Below, piece by piece: positions 52,276-62,018 of a stretch of 64,000 nt of DNA (positions are counted from its first letter, which is position 1; the number at the start of each line of letters is the position of its first letter). The DNA comes from Paracoccus haematequi. Its GTDB lineage: Bacteria > Pseudomonadota > Alphaproteobacteria > Rhodobacterales > Rhodobacteraceae. The notes under the pieces are model-generated. The model was given only the letters and a program-made list of their open reading frames with translations, did no database searches and was not told the DNA's origin. The DNA lies in contig NZ_UZWE01000031.1 in NCBI RefSeq assembly GCF_900631945.1, positions 1-64,000 on the forward strand, read 5' to 3'. Made by a program: the position numbers and the translations under genes.

Positions 52276-53300
52276 GCGCTGCGGACAGCCTCGATCATGG
52301 CGGCGACGTTGTCGGGGTCGGCGTCAGGGGTGATGCCGTGGCCCAGGTTGAAGATATGCGGTCCGCCCCGCAACGCGCGGGTGATGCGCTGCGCCTCGGC
52401 CACCAGGGCAGGACCGCCCGTGACCATATGCCGCGGATCCATGTTGCCCTGGACGCAGCCGTCGGGCTGGACATGCCGCGCCGCCCAGTCCGCGTCGACC
52501 GAATTGTCCAGGGCCACGCAATCCGCGCCGGTCGCGCGCGCGAATCCGACATAGCGTTCGCCCGCCTCCCTGGGGAAGGCGATGATCGGGACGCCGGGAT
52601 GACGATCCTTCAGCGCCGCGATGATCCGGCGGGTGGGCGCCACGGCGAAATCGTCGAAATCGGCGCCCTTCAGGCTGCCCGCCCAGCTGTCGAACAGCTT
52701 GACGACCTCGGCCCCCGCCTCGATCTGGGCGGACAGGTAATCGATCGTCGCGTCGGTGATGCGGTCGATCAGCGCGGTGAAGGTGGCGCGGTCTTGGTCC
52801 TTCAGCGCATGGGCCGGGCCTTGGTCGGGCGTACCGCGACCGGCGATCATATAGGTGGCGACCGTCCAGGGCGCGCCGGCAAAGCCGATCAGCGCGGTCT
52901 CCTGCGGCAATTCGCGCGCCAGGATGCGCAGCGTTTCATAGACCGGGGCCAGGCGGTCGTGGATCTGGTCGGCCGGTCCAAGGCTCGCCAGATCCTTGGC
53001 CGAGGTGATGGTCGACAGGCGCGGCCCCTCTCCGGTGGCGAACCACAGATCGGCGCCCAGGGCCTGCGGAACCAGCAGGATGTCGGCGAACAGGATCGCC
53101 GCGTCGAAGCCAAAGCGGCGGATCGGCTGCAACGTCACCTCGGCCGCCAGCTCGGGATTGTAGCACAGCGACAGGAAATCCCCCGCCTGTGCGCGGGTCG
53201 CGCGATATTCCGGCAGATAGCGGCCGGCCTGGCGCATCATCCAGATCGGCGGGGTGGGCAGGCTTTCCCCGGCAAGGGCGCGCATCAGAAGTTTGGTCAT
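52272..53300 (-). CDS. hemE: uroporphyrinogen decarboxylase
   Basis: A 342-residue enzyme that removes four carboxyl groups from uroporphyrinogen III, giving coproporphyrinogen III. The signatures [16 protein letters not shown] (about 18-33) and [18 protein letters not shown] (about 140) are intact. The catalytic Asp lies in [24 protein letters not shown] just before the ATG is an ideal ribosome site. hemE is divergent from hemC with 74 bases between them, and these sequential-pathway genes likely share a promoter region. Confidence 0.95.
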   Translation of the reverse strand: MTKLLMRALAGESLPTPPIWMMRQAGRYLPEYRATRAQAGDFLSLCYNPELAAEVTLQPIRRFGFDAAILFADILLVPQALGADLWFATGEGPRLSTITSAKDLASLGPADQIHDRLAPVYETLRILARELPQETALIGFAGAPWTVATYMIAGRGTPDQGPAHALKDQDRATFTALIDRITDATIDYLSAQIEAGAEVVKLFDSWAGSLKGADFDDFAVAPTRRIIAALKDRHPGVPIIAFPREAGERYVGFARATGADCVALDNSVDADWAARHVQPDGCVQGNMDPRHMVTGGPALVAEAQRITRALRGGPHIFNLGHGITPDADPDNVAAMIEAVRSA

Positions 53301-53374
53301 GGGGCCTCCTGCGGCCCGTTCAAGGCGAGGCGGGGGGCGTTGTCAAGCAGCCTGCCTGCGGCTATGCCGGGATC

Positions 53375-54316
53375 ATGATGCAGATGCCCGACCCCACCCG
53401 TCCCCTGAAGATCGGCACCCGAGGATCCAAGCTGGCGCTTGCCCAGGCGCACGAGACGCGCGACCGGCTGTCCGCCGCGCATGGCTTGCCTGCCGAGGCG
53501 TTCGAGATCGTCGTGATCAAGACGACCGGCGACCGGATTACCGACCGGCCTCTGAAGGAAATCGGCGGCAAGGGCCTGTTCACGCGCGAGATCGAGGATG
53601 CGCTGATCTCGGGCGGGATCGACATCGCCGTGCATTCCATGAAGGACATGCCGACGATCCAGCCGGACGGCCTGGTGATCGACTGCCTTCTGCCGCGAGA
53701 GGACGTGCGCGACGCCTTTGTCAGCCCAACCGCCCAGGCCATCGCTGATCTTCCCGCCGGGGCCATCGTCGGAACCTCCAGCCTGCGACGCAGGGCGCAA
53801 CTGGCGCATCGCCGCCCGGACCTGCATCTGGTCGAATTCCGCGGCAACGTTCAGACGCGTCTGAAGAAGCTGGACGACGGGGTGGCGACGGCGACCTTCC
53901 TGGCAATGGCGGGGCTGTCGCGCTTGGGCATGCTGCATCTCGCGCGCGGTCCCATCGATCCGGCCGAGATGCTGCCTGCGGTGGCCCAGGGAGCCATCGG
54001 GGTGGAACGCCGCGTCGAGGACGAGTTGGCGGCGGCGCTGCTGGCGGCGATCCATCACGATCCGACCGGGCATCGGATCGCGGCGGAGCGCGCTTTCCTG
54101 GCCAGGCTGGACGGCTCTTGCCAGACACCCATCGCGGGCTTGGCCGAGATTCGCGAAGAGACCTTGCTGCTGCGCGGAGAAATCCTGCGTCCCGACGGAT
54201 CGGCGGCAATCAGCGGATATCGGGAAGGCAGTCTGCACGACGGTCCGGCCATGGGCAGCGATCTGGCCCAGGAGCTGCTGGGCAGGGCGGGCGCGGGGTT
54301 TTTCGATCACCTTTGA
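53375..54316 (+). CDS. hemC: hydroxymethylbilane synthase (porphobilinogen deaminase)
   Basis: A 313-residue enzyme polymerising four porphobilinogens into hydroxymethylbilane. KIGTRGSKLALAQAHETRDR is the N-terminal block. GRDRITDRPLKEIGGKGLFT-like and ALISGGIDIAVHSMKDMPT segments follow. The dipyrromethane cofactor Cys is in LDGSCQTPIAGLAE (about 250). The start is one of ATG 53375, 53378 or 53384, of which the first is used. The product feeds the pathway continued by HemE and HemF in the same region. lexA converges on it 14 bases away. Confidence 0.94.
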   Translation: MMQMPDPTRPLKIGTRGSKLALAQAHETRDRLSAAHGLPAEAFEIVVIKTTGDRITDRPLKEIGGKGLFTREIEDALISGGIDIAVHSMKDMPTIQPDGLVIDCLLPREDVRDAFVSPTAQAIADLPAGAIVGTSSLRRRAQLAHRRPDLHLVEFRGNVQTRLKKLDDGVATATFLAMAGLSRLGMLHLARGPIDPAEMLPAVAQGAIGVERRVEDELAAALLAAIHHDPTGHRIAAERAFLARLDGSCQTPIAGLAEIREETLLLRGEILRPDGSAAISGYREGSLHDGPAMGSDLAQELLGRAGAGFFDHL

Positions 54317-54330
54317 CCCCGCAGCCGGGT

Positions 54331-55068
54331 TCAATAACTGCGGATCAGTCCCACCAGACGACCCTGAATGCGGACCCGATCCTCGGGCAGGATGCGGGGT
54401 TCATAGGCGGGGTTAGCGGCTTCGAGCGCGATCATTCCGCCGCGACGGCGATACCGTTTCAGCGTCGCCTCGCTGCCGTCGACCAGGGCCACGATGATGT
54501 CGCCGTTATCCGCCGTGTCCTGTTCGCGGATCACGACCACATCGCCGTCGTTGATCCCCGCCTCGATCATCGAATCGCCTTGCACCTCAAGCGCATAATG
54601 GTGTTCGCGACCCGATAGCATGGTCCCCGGCACCGCCACATGGTGCGACACCTCAGAGATCGCCTCGATCGGGACACCGGCGGCGATCCGGCCCATCAGC
54701 GGCAGTTCGACCGCCGGGCTGTCCATGATCGTCATGGCGCCGCGCGGGCGGGCAGGCCGCGAATTGGCGACCACGCGGGGGGTGAAGCCGGCCTTCCTGT
54801 CATCGGCCGCAGCGGCGGTGGAGTCGGCCATCAGCGCGTCGGGAAGGCGCACGATTTCCAGGGCGCGCGCCCGGTGCGGAAGGCGGCGGATGAAGCCCCG
54901 CTCCTCCAACGCCGTGACCAGGCGGTGGATCCCGGATTTCGACCGCAGATCCAGGGCTTCCTTCATTTCGTCGAAAGACGGCGGGACACCATCGCGCGAC
55001 ATCCGCTTCTGAATGAAATCCAGAAGCTGGATCTGTTTCTTGGTCAACATCGCGTCCATCCCCGGCAT
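54331..55068 (-). CDS. lexA: SOS response repressor LexA
   Basis: A 245-residue repressor/autoprotease of the DNA-damage response. The N-terminal winged helix ([34 protein letters not shown]) binds SOS boxes. The Ala-Gly cleavage site is in [13 protein letters not shown]. The catalytic Ser is in [10 protein letters not shown] (about 166) and the Lys in ATLKRYRRR (about 204). ATG 55068 is favoured by AAAAGGAAC upstream. ATG 55050 (MLTKKQ) is the minimal family start. A GTTC-N7-GTTC box just upstream gives autoregulation. It is downstream of trpC-moaC-moeA. Confidence 0.94.
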   Translation of the reverse strand: MPGMDAMLTKKQIQLLDFIQKRMSRDGVPPSFDEMKEALDLRSKSGIHRLVTALEERGFIRRLPHRARALEIVRLPDALMADSTAAAADDRKAGFTPRVVANSRPARPRGAMTIMDSPAVELPLMGRIAAGVPIEAISEVSHHVAVPGTMLSGREHHYALEVQGDSMIEAGINDGDVVVIREQDTADNGDIIVALVDGSEATLKRYRRRGGMIALEAANPAYEPRILPEDRVRIQGRLVGLIRSY

Positions 55069-55074
55069 GGTATT

Positions 55075-55089
55075 GTTCCTTTTATGTTC
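55075..55089. promoter_or_regulatory. LexA (SOS) box in the lexA leader
   Basis: GTTC-CTTTTAT-GTTC exactly matches the alphaproteobacterial LexA-binding consensus GTTC-N7-GTTC. It lies 6 bases upstream of the lexA ATG at 55068 and overlaps the Shine-Dalgarno region, so LexA bound there would block a transcript starting just upstream. Confidence 0.85.
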
Positions 55090-55151
55090 TATCGCACGCA
55101 TCGCCTTGCGTCAACGAACAGAGCATAAGGAACTGAAAATTTCGTTAATCC

Positions 55152-56330
55152 TCAGCCGGTCAAGGACAGGTATTCGACGATATCCCCCGCAAGCCGGGGC
55201 GGATCGCCCGCGGGACGGACAAGCAGCGCATCCGCCTGGGCCATCAGCGACAGCCGGGCCGAATCCTGGCTGGGAAAGGGCTGGATCACGGGCAGATCGG
55301 GTCCATCGGTCAGCCGGGCGCGCAGGTAGTGCTGACGGTTCCCCTCGGCCGGAAGATCCGCTGCAAGGCGGGCCTTCCGCAACGGCCTTTCGAATGACCA
55401 GCCCTGCGTCGCAGCGATGATGGGTTGCACGAACAAGATCGCGCAAACCATTGCCGAAACAGGATTCCCCGGCAGACCAAGCATCGGAATGTCGCCGAGC
55501 GTCCCGGCCATCAGCGGCTTTCCCGGACGCATGGCGACCCGATAGAACGCGCGTTGCAGACCCAGATCGGCCGAGACCTTGCCGATCAGGTCGTGATCCC
55601 CGACCGAGGCGCCGCCGATTGTCACCAGCAGGTCGGAACCCTGCGCCGCAGCGAACCCGGCGCGCAGGCTGTCTTCGGTATCCCGCGCGATGGGCAGGAT
55701 ATGCGGATCGGCCCCGGCCTGCCTGACCAAACCGGCAATGGCCAAGTCGTTGGAACTGATGATCTGGCCCGGTCCAGGCGCCACGCCGGGGGGCACCAGT
55801 TCGTCACCGCCGGCAAGGATTGCCACGCGGGCGCGCCGGGCGACGGTCACGACGGGCACGTTCATGGCGGCCAGCAGGGCGATATCGGCCGCCGACAGCT
55901 TGCGGCCCGCCTCCAGCCGGTGGCCTTCCCGGAAATCATCCCCCGCAGGACGGATGTTGGCGGTGCCAGAGGGATCCGTGATGGTGATGCTGTCCGCGTC
56001 GCGCGCGACGTTTTCCTGCATGATCACGCGGTCGAAACCCGCGGGGACGGGCGCGCCGGTGAAGATGCGCACTGCCACGCCCGGTGCGGCCTTCCCGGCA
56101 TAGGGATGGCCCGCCGCGGCCTCGCCCACGACGCGCAGGGTTTGGCCGATATCGGCGGCGCGGATCGCATAGCCGTCCATGGCCGAGGCGTCGAAGGGCG
56201 GCTGGGTCATCCGCGACACGGCCGGTTCCAGAAGGATGCGGCCCCAGGCCTGGTCCAAGGGCACCCGTTCGCCCCTCGGCGCGGGCGCAAGGGACAGAAC
56301 CTGCGCCAGGGCCTGTTCGACCGAAATCAC
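55152..56330 (-). CDS. moeA: molybdopterin molybdotransferase
   Basis: A 392-residue enzyme that inserts molybdate into adenylated molybdopterin. It has the N-terminal [18 protein letters not shown] block (about 40), the central MoCF-type domain (about 175-320) with [16 protein letters not shown] and [16 protein letters not shown], and a C-terminal beta domain. The length is near the 400 residues of the family. The start overlaps the moaC stop by 4 bases. It is the third gene of trpC-moaC-moeA, followed after 83 bases by lexA. Confidence 0.94.
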   Translation of the reverse strand: MISVEQALAQVLSLAPAPRGERVPLDQAWGRILLEPAVSRMTQPPFDASAMDGYAIRAADIGQTLRVVGEAAAGHPYAGKAAPGVAVRIFTGAPVPAGFDRVIMQENVARDADSITITDPSGTANIRPAGDDFREGHRLEAGRKLSAADIALLAAMNVPVVTVARRARVAILAGGDELVPPGVAPGPGQIISSNDLAIAGLVRQAGADPHILPIARDTEDSLRAGFAAAQGSDLLVTIGGASVGDHDLIGKVSADLGLQRAFYRVAMRPGKPLMAGTLGDIPMLGLPGNPVSAMVCAILFVQPIIAATQGWSFERPLRKARLAADLPAEGNRQHYLRARLTDGPDLPVIQPFPSQDSARLSLMAQADALLVRPAGDPPRLAGDIVEYLSLTG

Positions 56331-56800
56331 CGCTGCGCCTCGTAATCGCCGGATTTTCCGCCGCTTTTTCGGGTCAGGCGGATATCCTGGATGGTCATCG
56401 ACTTTTCGGCGGCCTTCAGCATGTCATAGATCGTCAGACAGGCGATCGATACGGCGGTCAGCGCCTCCATCTCGACCCCGGTCTGGCCGGTGGTGCGGAC
56501 CGTTGCCGACACACGGATACCGGGCAGCGACGGATCGGGCGTCAGGTCCAGCGAAACCTTGCTGATCGGCAAGGGGTGGCACAGCGGGATCAGGTCGGCG
56601 GTGCGTTTGGCCGCCATGATGCCCGCCAGTCGGGCGACGCCCATCACATCGCCCTTGGCCGCGCCGCCCTGGGCCAGGGCCAGCGTTTCCGGCGACATGG
56701 CGACGCAGCCTTCTGCCACCGCTTCGCGCGTGGTGACCGCCTTGCCGGATACGTCGACCATATGGGCCTGCCCGGCGGCATCGAAATGCGTCAGGGTCAT
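56327..56800 (-). CDS. moaC: cyclic pyranopterin monophosphate synthase accessory protein MoaC
   Basis: A 157-residue enzyme that, with MoaA, forms cyclic pyranopterin monophosphate, the first molybdenum-cofactor intermediate. [20 protein letters not shown] is the N-terminal block. [19 protein letters not shown] is the active-site segment and [20 protein letters not shown] the late signature. The ATG at 56800 overlaps the trpC stop by 4 bases. The length matches the family of about 160 residues. Confidence 0.95.
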   Translation of the reverse strand: MTLTHFDAAGQAHMVDVSGKAVTTREAVAEGCVAMSPETLALAQGGAAKGDVMGVARLAGIMAAKRTADLIPLCHPLPISKVSLDLTPDPSLPGIRVSATVRTTGQTGVEMEALTAVSIACLTIYDMLKAAEKSMTIQDIRLTRKSGGKSGDYEAQR

Positions 56801-57588
56801 GCGGCGACATCCAGGATCTGGCGGGTCGCGGCCGTCACATCGGACTGCCGCATCAGGCTTTCCCCGATCAGGAAGCGGCGCGCGCCCACCTGCATCATTG
56901 CGGCAAGGTCGGCGGCGCTGAACAGGCCGCTTTCGCAAACCACGTCCCGATCCGCCGGAATGCAGGGGGCCAGTTCGCGCGTTACATCCAATGACAGCTC
57001 GAAAGTCTTGAGATTGCGGTTGTTTATCCCGATCAGCGGCGACTTCAACCGCAGCGCGCGGTCCAGTTCGGCGCTGTCGTGAACCTCGATCAGCGCGTCC
57101 ATGCCCCAGTGGAAGGCGGCATCCTCCAGCTCGGCGGCCAGGGCGTCGTCCACCGAGGCCATGATGATCAGGATGCAGTCGGCCCCCCAGGCCCGCGCCT
57201 CGGCCACCTGATAGGGGTCATAGAGAAAATCCTTGCGCAGAACCGGCAGGCCGCAGGCCACACGGGCCTGGATCAGGAATTCCGGCGTGCCCTGAAAACT
57301 GGGGGCGTCGGTCAGAACCGACAGGCAGGCCGCGCCGCCCTGTTCATAGGCCCGTGCCAGGGCGGGCGGGTCGAAATCGGGACGGATCAAACCTTTGGAG
57401 GGACTGGCCTTCTTGATTTCCGCGATCAACGCCGGCCCGGTCGCAGCCTTGGCCGTCAGGGCGCGGGCAAAGCCGCGGGGGGGCGTGGCGGCGCGGGCCG
57501 CTGCCTCGACATCGGCCAGGGGACGCGCGGCCTTGGCGGCGGCGATCTCGTCCAGCTTATAGGTCTTGATCTTGTCCAGAATATCCAT
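56797..57588 (-). CDS. trpC: indole-3-glycerol phosphate synthase
   Basis: A 263-residue TIM-barrel enzyme of tryptophan synthesis that cyclises CdRP to indole-3-glycerol phosphate. The catalytic Lys lies in [19 protein letters not shown], with [33 protein letters not shown] and [13 protein letters not shown] marking later strands. It is the monofunctional TrpC type, not fused to TrpF. A 4-base overlap with moaC makes trpC-moaC-moeA a coupled unit, an arrangement recalled from other Rhodobacteraceae, where trpGD usually precedes it. Here pfkB lies upstream instead. Confidence 0.95.
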   Translation of the reverse strand: MDILDKIKTYKLDEIAAAKAARPLADVEAAARAATPPRGFARALTAKAATGPALIAEIKKASPSKGLIRPDFDPPALARAYEQGGAACLSVLTDAPSFQGTPEFLIQARVACGLPVLRKDFLYDPYQVAEARAWGADCILIIMASVDDALAAELEDAAFHWGMDALIEVHDSAELDRALRLKSPLIGINNRNLKTFELSLDVTRELAPCIPADRDVVCESGLFSAADLAAMMQVGARRFLIGESLMRQSDVTAATRQILDVAA

Positions 57589-57630
57589 GGGACGGTTTTA
57601 ACGCCGCCCGCAGGGCCGGGACAAGGGCGT

Positions 57631-58542
57631 TCAGGCGGGCATCTCATGCGCCCAGGGCGGATTGGCGCCGGGACGGGACACGGTGATGGCTGCGGCCCGT
57701 GCGCCCAGGGTCAGCGCGGCGGCGATCTGGTCCGGCGTGATGGTGGCCAGCCCCGCCTTGGTCAGGACACCCTGGCGGCGCAGGCTGGCAAGGACGCCAG
57801 CGTTGAAGGTGTCCCCCGCGCCGATGGTGTCGGCCACGGTGGTGCGGATCGCGGGCGCCGCGACCGGATCGCCCGCCCAATGCGCCCGAGCCCCTGCCGC
57901 GCCGCCGGTTTGCAGCACCAGCCGAGGCCCCTGCGCCAGCACCCGCCGCGCGGCGTCTTCCAGGGGCAGGTCGGGATACAGCCATTCCAGGTCGTCGCCC
58001 GACAGCTTCACGATGTCGGACCGGGCGATCAGCCGTGCCAGCCGGGCACGATAGGCCTCGGCGTCGGGGATGAAGAAGGGCCGGATGTTCGGATCCAGCA
58101 TCACCGGCAGGCGCCCGCCTTCGCGGGTGATCAGCGATTCGATGGCCGCGCCGCAGGGATCGGGCACCAGGCTGATGCCACCCGCGAACAGCGCGTCGAT
58201 GGCGTCGGGCAGGGTCGGAATATCCTTGGGCGCCAGCATCCGCCCGGCCGATCCTTCGTCATAGAAGGAATAGCGCGCCTCGCCCCCGGTCAGCGTCACG
58301 AGGGCCAGCGTGGTCAGCCGGTCGGTGCGGGGGCACAGGTCGGTGTCGACCCCCGCCTCGGCCAGCGGGCGCAGCAGCATGTCGCCGAAGGCGTCGCGGC
58401 TGATCGGCCACAGATAGGACACGGATTCCCCAAGACGGCCAAGCGCGATGGCGGTGTTATAGACCGATCCCCCCGCCAAAGGCCGGAAACTGCCATCCTC
58501 CGGCACCATGTCGATCAGCGATTCGCCCGCGCACAGGATCAT
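57631..58542 (-). CDS. PfkB-family sugar kinase (fructokinase-like)
   Basis: A 303-residue ribokinase-fold kinase. MILCAGESLIDMVPEDGSFR is the N-terminal substrate lid. GGSVYNTAIALGRLG carries the first PfkB signature, and DTIGAGDTFNAGVLASLRRQ (about 245) the second, with the catalytic Asp in GAGD. The organisation resembles bacterial fructokinases, so D-fructose is the most likely substrate, but other sugars are possible. It sits 12 bases after the zinc-ribbon gene and 42 before trpC on the same strand, with no sugar transporter nearby. Confidence 0.87.
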   Translation of the reverse strand: MILCAGESLIDMVPEDGSFRPLAGGSVYNTAIALGRLGESVSYLWPISRDAFGDMLLRPLAEAGVDTDLCPRTDRLTTLALVTLTGGEARYSFYDEGSAGRMLAPKDIPTLPDAIDALFAGGISLVPDPCGAAIESLITREGGRLPVMLDPNIRPFFIPDAEAYRARLARLIARSDIVKLSGDDLEWLYPDLPLEDAARRVLAQGPRLVLQTGGAAGARAHWAGDPVAAPAIRTTVADTIGAGDTFNAGVLASLRRQGVLTKAGLATITPDQIAAALTLGARAAAITVSRPGANPPWAHEMPA

Positions 58543-58554
58543 CGTCCCCTCCGT

Positions 58555-59814
58555 TCAGTAAATCCTGACCACATCGCCCGACCGTTCCAGCACGCCGCCC
58601 AGATCGATGTAGCCCCCCGCCTCGGCCAGATACAGGAAAGCTGCTAGCGCAACCAGTGCGGTGATCGCCGCTGCGGTGATTTTCCAGACCGACCACGGGC
58701 GCTCTCCGACCACGCGGCCCGACTGGCCGTTGACCACGAAGCGATAGCTTTTGCCGTTATAACGATAGGCCGCCGTCCAGACCGGCAGCAGGATATGCTT
58801 GAACGTCTCGTCGGCATAGTCGGTGCTGATGTGATCGACGCGCTGTTCGTCGCCGCCGATGGCGCGCCGCGCGTCGTTCAGGATCACCCCGGCCATTTCC
58901 GCCCGCGCGGTCTTGTGGCCGTCGTAAAGCGGGATCGTATAGGCCTCGGCTTCCAGCCCGGCCAGATAGTCCGGGCGATAGGGACGCAGATGCGACAGAT
59001 CCCAAGGCGCCAGCCCGTCCGAGAACTTGCGCGGCAGCGAGGCCGAGGCCAGCACCACCACATCGTTGAAGTCGCGCGCCACGCGGCCCTGCGCCGGGCG
59101 CCAGCGGGTGCGGCGGACCTGCCGGGCGACCTGCTGGCTGCGGCCGTTCACCTGCTGCGTGACATAGACGGTCTCGTAATAATAATCGCCCCGCTGCCCG
59201 GCATAGCTGGACCGGGTGCGGGCGTCGAAGGTCCAGAACGGCGAATAGACGCCGCGCATCCGCCGCCCCCGCCGGGCATAGGCGGTCAGCCCCGACGGCG
59301 CGAACCACAGCCCGCCCAGCCAGTCCTGCATGGCGCGATGGGCCTGATCCTCGGCCAGGCGAAAGGGCAGGACGCCCTGGGGCTTGATCTTGCGGCTGGT
59401 GCCGGTGTCGGTGACGACCGGCGTCGCGCAGAACGGGCAGGCCCCGGCATGGCTGCTGTCGCCCACCTCGATCTGGGCGCCGCAATTGGGGCAGGACAGC
59501 AGGCGGACCGTCGCGGCAAGATCGGATCCGGCATCCAGGCGAAGGCCCTGCTCCAGCGGGATTTCCGCCAGTTCCGGCGCCTTGTGCCCGGCATCCCATT
59601 GCAGGGCGCGGCCTGTTTCGGGATCGGCCAGGATCGCATCCTCGCCCTCCGCCCCACCCCGGGTCTGGCGGGCGGGCGCGCGGGCCGGGCCGTCGCCGAT
59701 GGCCTGCCGGTGCCCGCACCAGTCGCAGACCAGCACCTGCTGGCCCGGCTGGAAGCGCAGGCTGGCCCCGCATTGTTCGCAAGGGTAACGGTGTTCGGCC
59801 GGCGGGGTCGGCAT
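58555..59814 (-). CDS. zinc-ribbon membrane protein (TFIIB-type Zn finger, YdjG-like)
   Basis: A 419-residue protein with two zinc ribbons. The first is YPCEQCGASLRF...LVCDWCGHRQ (about 10-38) and the second LSCPNCGAQIEV...GACPFCATPV (about 105-132). A large soluble region with GVYSPFWTFDARTRSSYAGQ follows, and one C-terminal membrane helix (ITAAAITALVALAAFLYLA, about 385-405). The layout recalls YdjG of Bacillus subtilis, a partner of the SPFH protein YdjI. It begins 7 bases after the SPFH gene stop. The likely role is a membrane-associated scaffold or partner of that protein. Confidence 0.75.
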   Translation of the reverse strand: MPTPPAEHRYPCEQCGASLRFQPGQQVLVCDWCGHRQAIGDGPARAPARQTRGGAEGEDAILADPETGRALQWDAGHKAPELAEIPLEQGLRLDAGSDLAATVRLLSCPNCGAQIEVGDSSHAGACPFCATPVVTDTGTSRKIKPQGVLPFRLAEDQAHRAMQDWLGGLWFAPSGLTAYARRGRRMRGVYSPFWTFDARTRSSYAGQRGDYYYETVYVTQQVNGRSQQVARQVRRTRWRPAQGRVARDFNDVVVLASASLPRKFSDGLAPWDLSHLRPYRPDYLAGLEAEAYTIPLYDGHKTARAEMAGVILNDARRAIGGDEQRVDHISTDYADETFKHILLPVWTAAYRYNGKSYRFVVNGQSGRVVGERPWSVWKITAAAITALVALAAFLYLAEAGGYIDLGGVLERSGDVVRIY

Positions 59815-59821
59815 GAAGCGG

Positions 59822-60934
59822 TCAGCCGGGCAGGGGCGGCGGCATGGTCGGGAACAGATGCGCCAGTTCGGGAATATCGCCCGCCTTGCGCCAGCCGTCC
59901 TGGCCCGGCGTCCAGACCAGCGTGTCGTGCAGGACGCGACCCTCGGCCGACAGGCGCTGCAAACCGGCACGGTCGAACGGCCCCTCGGCCCGGCCGTTCA
60001 GCGCGACATGCCAGACCGCCGCGTCCTGCGGCAGGGGCGGAGGGGTCGCAGCCCCGGCCTGCGGAACGCTGCCCCACGGACCCGAGGCCGGGCGCGCCGC
60101 CATGCCGGCGCCAAGCGCCGCGCCCATGGCAGCACCCATCCCGGCCCCCGCGGCGCCGGGGTTCTGGCTGGCATTCACCATCGCCTCGCCCGCCGCATAT
60201 CGGCCAAAGCGGTCCAGGTCGCCCAGGATTCCCATCGAGGTGCGCTTGTCCAGCATCTTCTCGACTTCCTGGGGCAAGCTGATGTTTTCGATGTAGAATT
60301 CCGGGATCGTCAGGCCATAGGCGCTGATCGTCGGTTCGATCGCGGTGGCGACCAGCTTGCCCAGGTCGCCGGTGTTCGCGGCCATGTCCAGCACCGGGAT
60401 CCCAGATCCGGCGATGATGCGGGAAAACTCCTGCACGATCACATTGCGGATCTGGAAGGCGATCTCGTCGCGGGTGAATTCGCCGTCGGTGCCGACGATT
60501 TCCGTCATGAACCGCGCCGGGTCGGTTACGCGCAGGGAATAGGTGCCGAAGGCGCGCAGCCGCACCGGGCCGAATTCCGGGTCGCGCGCCATCACCGGGT
60601 TCTTGGTGCCCCATTTCAGGTCGTTGAAGCGCGTGGTGTTGACGAAATAGATCTCGGACTTGAAGGGGCTGCGAAAGCCGTGGTCCCAATGCTGCAATCG
60701 CGTCAGGATCGGCAGGTTGTTGGTTTCCAGCATGTAGAGGCCGGGGCCGAAGGTATCGGCCAATTGCCCTTCATGGATGAAGACGGCGGCCTGGCCCTCT
60801 CGCACCGTCAGCTTGGCGCCGTATTTGATCGCGTTGCCAACGGTCGGATAGCGCCAGACCATCGTGTCGCGGGTGTCGTCGGTCCATTCGATGACCTCGA
60901 TGAATTCGCCGCCGAGAATGTCGAAGATCGCCAT
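59822..60934 (-). CDS. SPFH-domain protein with C-terminal GYF_2 domain (YdjI-like)
   Basis: A 370-residue protein. The first about 250 residues form an SPFH/virion-core-like domain (MAIFDILGGEFIEVIEWTDD, then RYPTVGNAIKYGAKLTVREG and QAAVFIHEGQLADTFGPGLY). A Gly/Ala/Met-rich linker (about 265-295) leads to a C-terminal GYF_2 domain (about 310-365, with WHVALNGRAEGPFDRAGLQR and WTPGQDGWRKAGDIPEL). GYF-type domains bind proline-rich peptides. GGAGGGACAG precedes the ATG. Similar SPFH proteins partner with PspA-like ESCRT proteins in membrane stress, but no pspA is nearby here. Confidence 0.8.
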   Translation of the reverse strand: MAIFDILGGEFIEVIEWTDDTRDTMVWRYPTVGNAIKYGAKLTVREGQAAVFIHEGQLADTFGPGLYMLETNNLPILTRLQHWDHGFRSPFKSEIYFVNTTRFNDLKWGTKNPVMARDPEFGPVRLRAFGTYSLRVTDPARFMTEIVGTDGEFTRDEIAFQIRNVIVQEFSRIIAGSGIPVLDMAANTGDLGKLVATAIEPTISAYGLTIPEFYIENISLPQEVEKMLDKRTSMGILGDLDRFGRYAAGEAMVNASQNPGAAGAGMGAAMGAALGAGMAARPASGPWGSVPQAGAATPPPLPQDAAVWHVALNGRAEGPFDRAGLQRLSAEGRVLHDTLVWTPGQDGWRKAGDIPELAHLFPTMPPPLPG

Positions 60935-60992
60935 CTGTCCCTCCGCAGGATGTCTTGTGCCTGTATGCGGCCAAGCCCCGCCGCCGCGCAAG

Positions 60993-62018
60993 TCAGATGC
61001 TTTGCGCCAGCAGCTCGGCCGCGATGCGGCGGACGATCGGCTCGGCCTCGGCCGCCGACATGCCGGGACGCAGGCGCGGGTCATAGAGGATCCGCAGCAG
61101 CAATTCGTCGTGCCGGGTCAGCAGGGCGAATTCCTCGTCGTCGTTGAAGATCGACGGGCGGGCGTCGGGGCTGTCATTGGCAAGGCCCATGCCCTGGGCC
61201 AGTTCCTCGTGGATGCAGGATGTCTGCAACAGCGGCGGCAGTTCGGCCCGGATCAGCGCCACGGCATTGGAATAGACCGGCGACGCGCCCCGCGAATAGG
61301 CGAAGACGGTGCAGAAATTGTCCGCGTCCAGGGCCTGCATGACCGCGATATCCTGCGCGGGGATGCCGGGCACCAGCTGCGCCAGGCGCGGGCCGATGGC
61401 ACGGCGTTCGTCGTCGGACAGGACCATGACCACGAAATTTCCGCCGTTCTCGGCCAGCGAAACGCTGTGCCCGGTCGCCTGCGCCAGCCGCGCGGCGAAC
61501 TGGCTGACCTCGACCCGATAGGCGCGGCGGGTGGCCACATCGACGACGGCCCCGAATTCCATCTGGATCCGCACCGGATCCTGCCAGCGGCGCAGGGGCG
61601 CGGGGGTGCCGCTGTCCCTGGCTTGGATGCCGCCCGCGCCATATTCGTCGCGCAGCGCGATGGCGATGAAATCGCGGGTCAGCGCGTCTTCGTCGATGGG
61701 CGCGTCCAGGGGCACCCGTTCCCGGCGCAGGCGGCCCTGGTCCAGAAGCGCGCGTTCGGCGCGGGCATAGAAATCCCGCTGCGCCGTGCTTGCAAGGCTG
61801 GCCTGGGTCAGGGCCTGGGACGCGGCGGCGTTGGCGGCGCGATTGCGTTCCGCGCGGGCCTTGCGCAACTCCGCCTGCGACGGGCCGTCATCCTGGGGCC
61901 GCGCGACCGGGCGCGGAACGGGAACCGGCTGCGGTTCGGTTTCGGGCGCCTGGCACGCCGCCAGGGCCAACAGCGCCAGCAGCGGCAGGCTGCGCAAGCC
62001 GTCTGTCCTGTGGCTCAT
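60993..62018 (-). CDS. DUF2927 family lipoprotein
   Basis: A 341-residue lipoprotein: signal MSHRTDGLRSLPLLALLALA then AAC with the lipidated Cys at about residue 22, and a Pro-rich linker. An Ala/Arg-rich helix (about 50-95) follows, then a DUF2927 domain (about 105-290). That domain contains RRWQDPVRIQMEFGA and a protease-like TSCIHEELAQGMGLANDSPD segment. The H-E-E-L-x-Q motif resembles a degenerate zinc-peptidase HExxH lacking the second His. The start overlaps the telA stop (ATGA). The function is unknown. It is the periplasm-facing member of the module. Confidence 0.8.
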   Translation of the reverse strand: MSHRTDGLRSLPLLALLALAACQAPETEPQPVPVPRPVARPQDDGPSQAELRKARAERNRAANAAASQALTQASLASTAQRDFYARAERALLDQGRLRRERVPLDAPIDEDALTRDFIAIALRDEYGAGGIQARDSGTPAPLRRWQDPVRIQMEFGAVVDVATRRAYRVEVSQFAARLAQATGHSVSLAENGGNFVVMVLSDDERRAIGPRLAQLVPGIPAQDIAVMQALDADNFCTVFAYSRGASPVYSNAVALIRAELPPLLQTSCIHEELAQGMGLANDSPDARPSIFNDDEEFALLTRHDELLLRILYDPRLRPGMSAAEAEPIVRRIAAELLAQSI

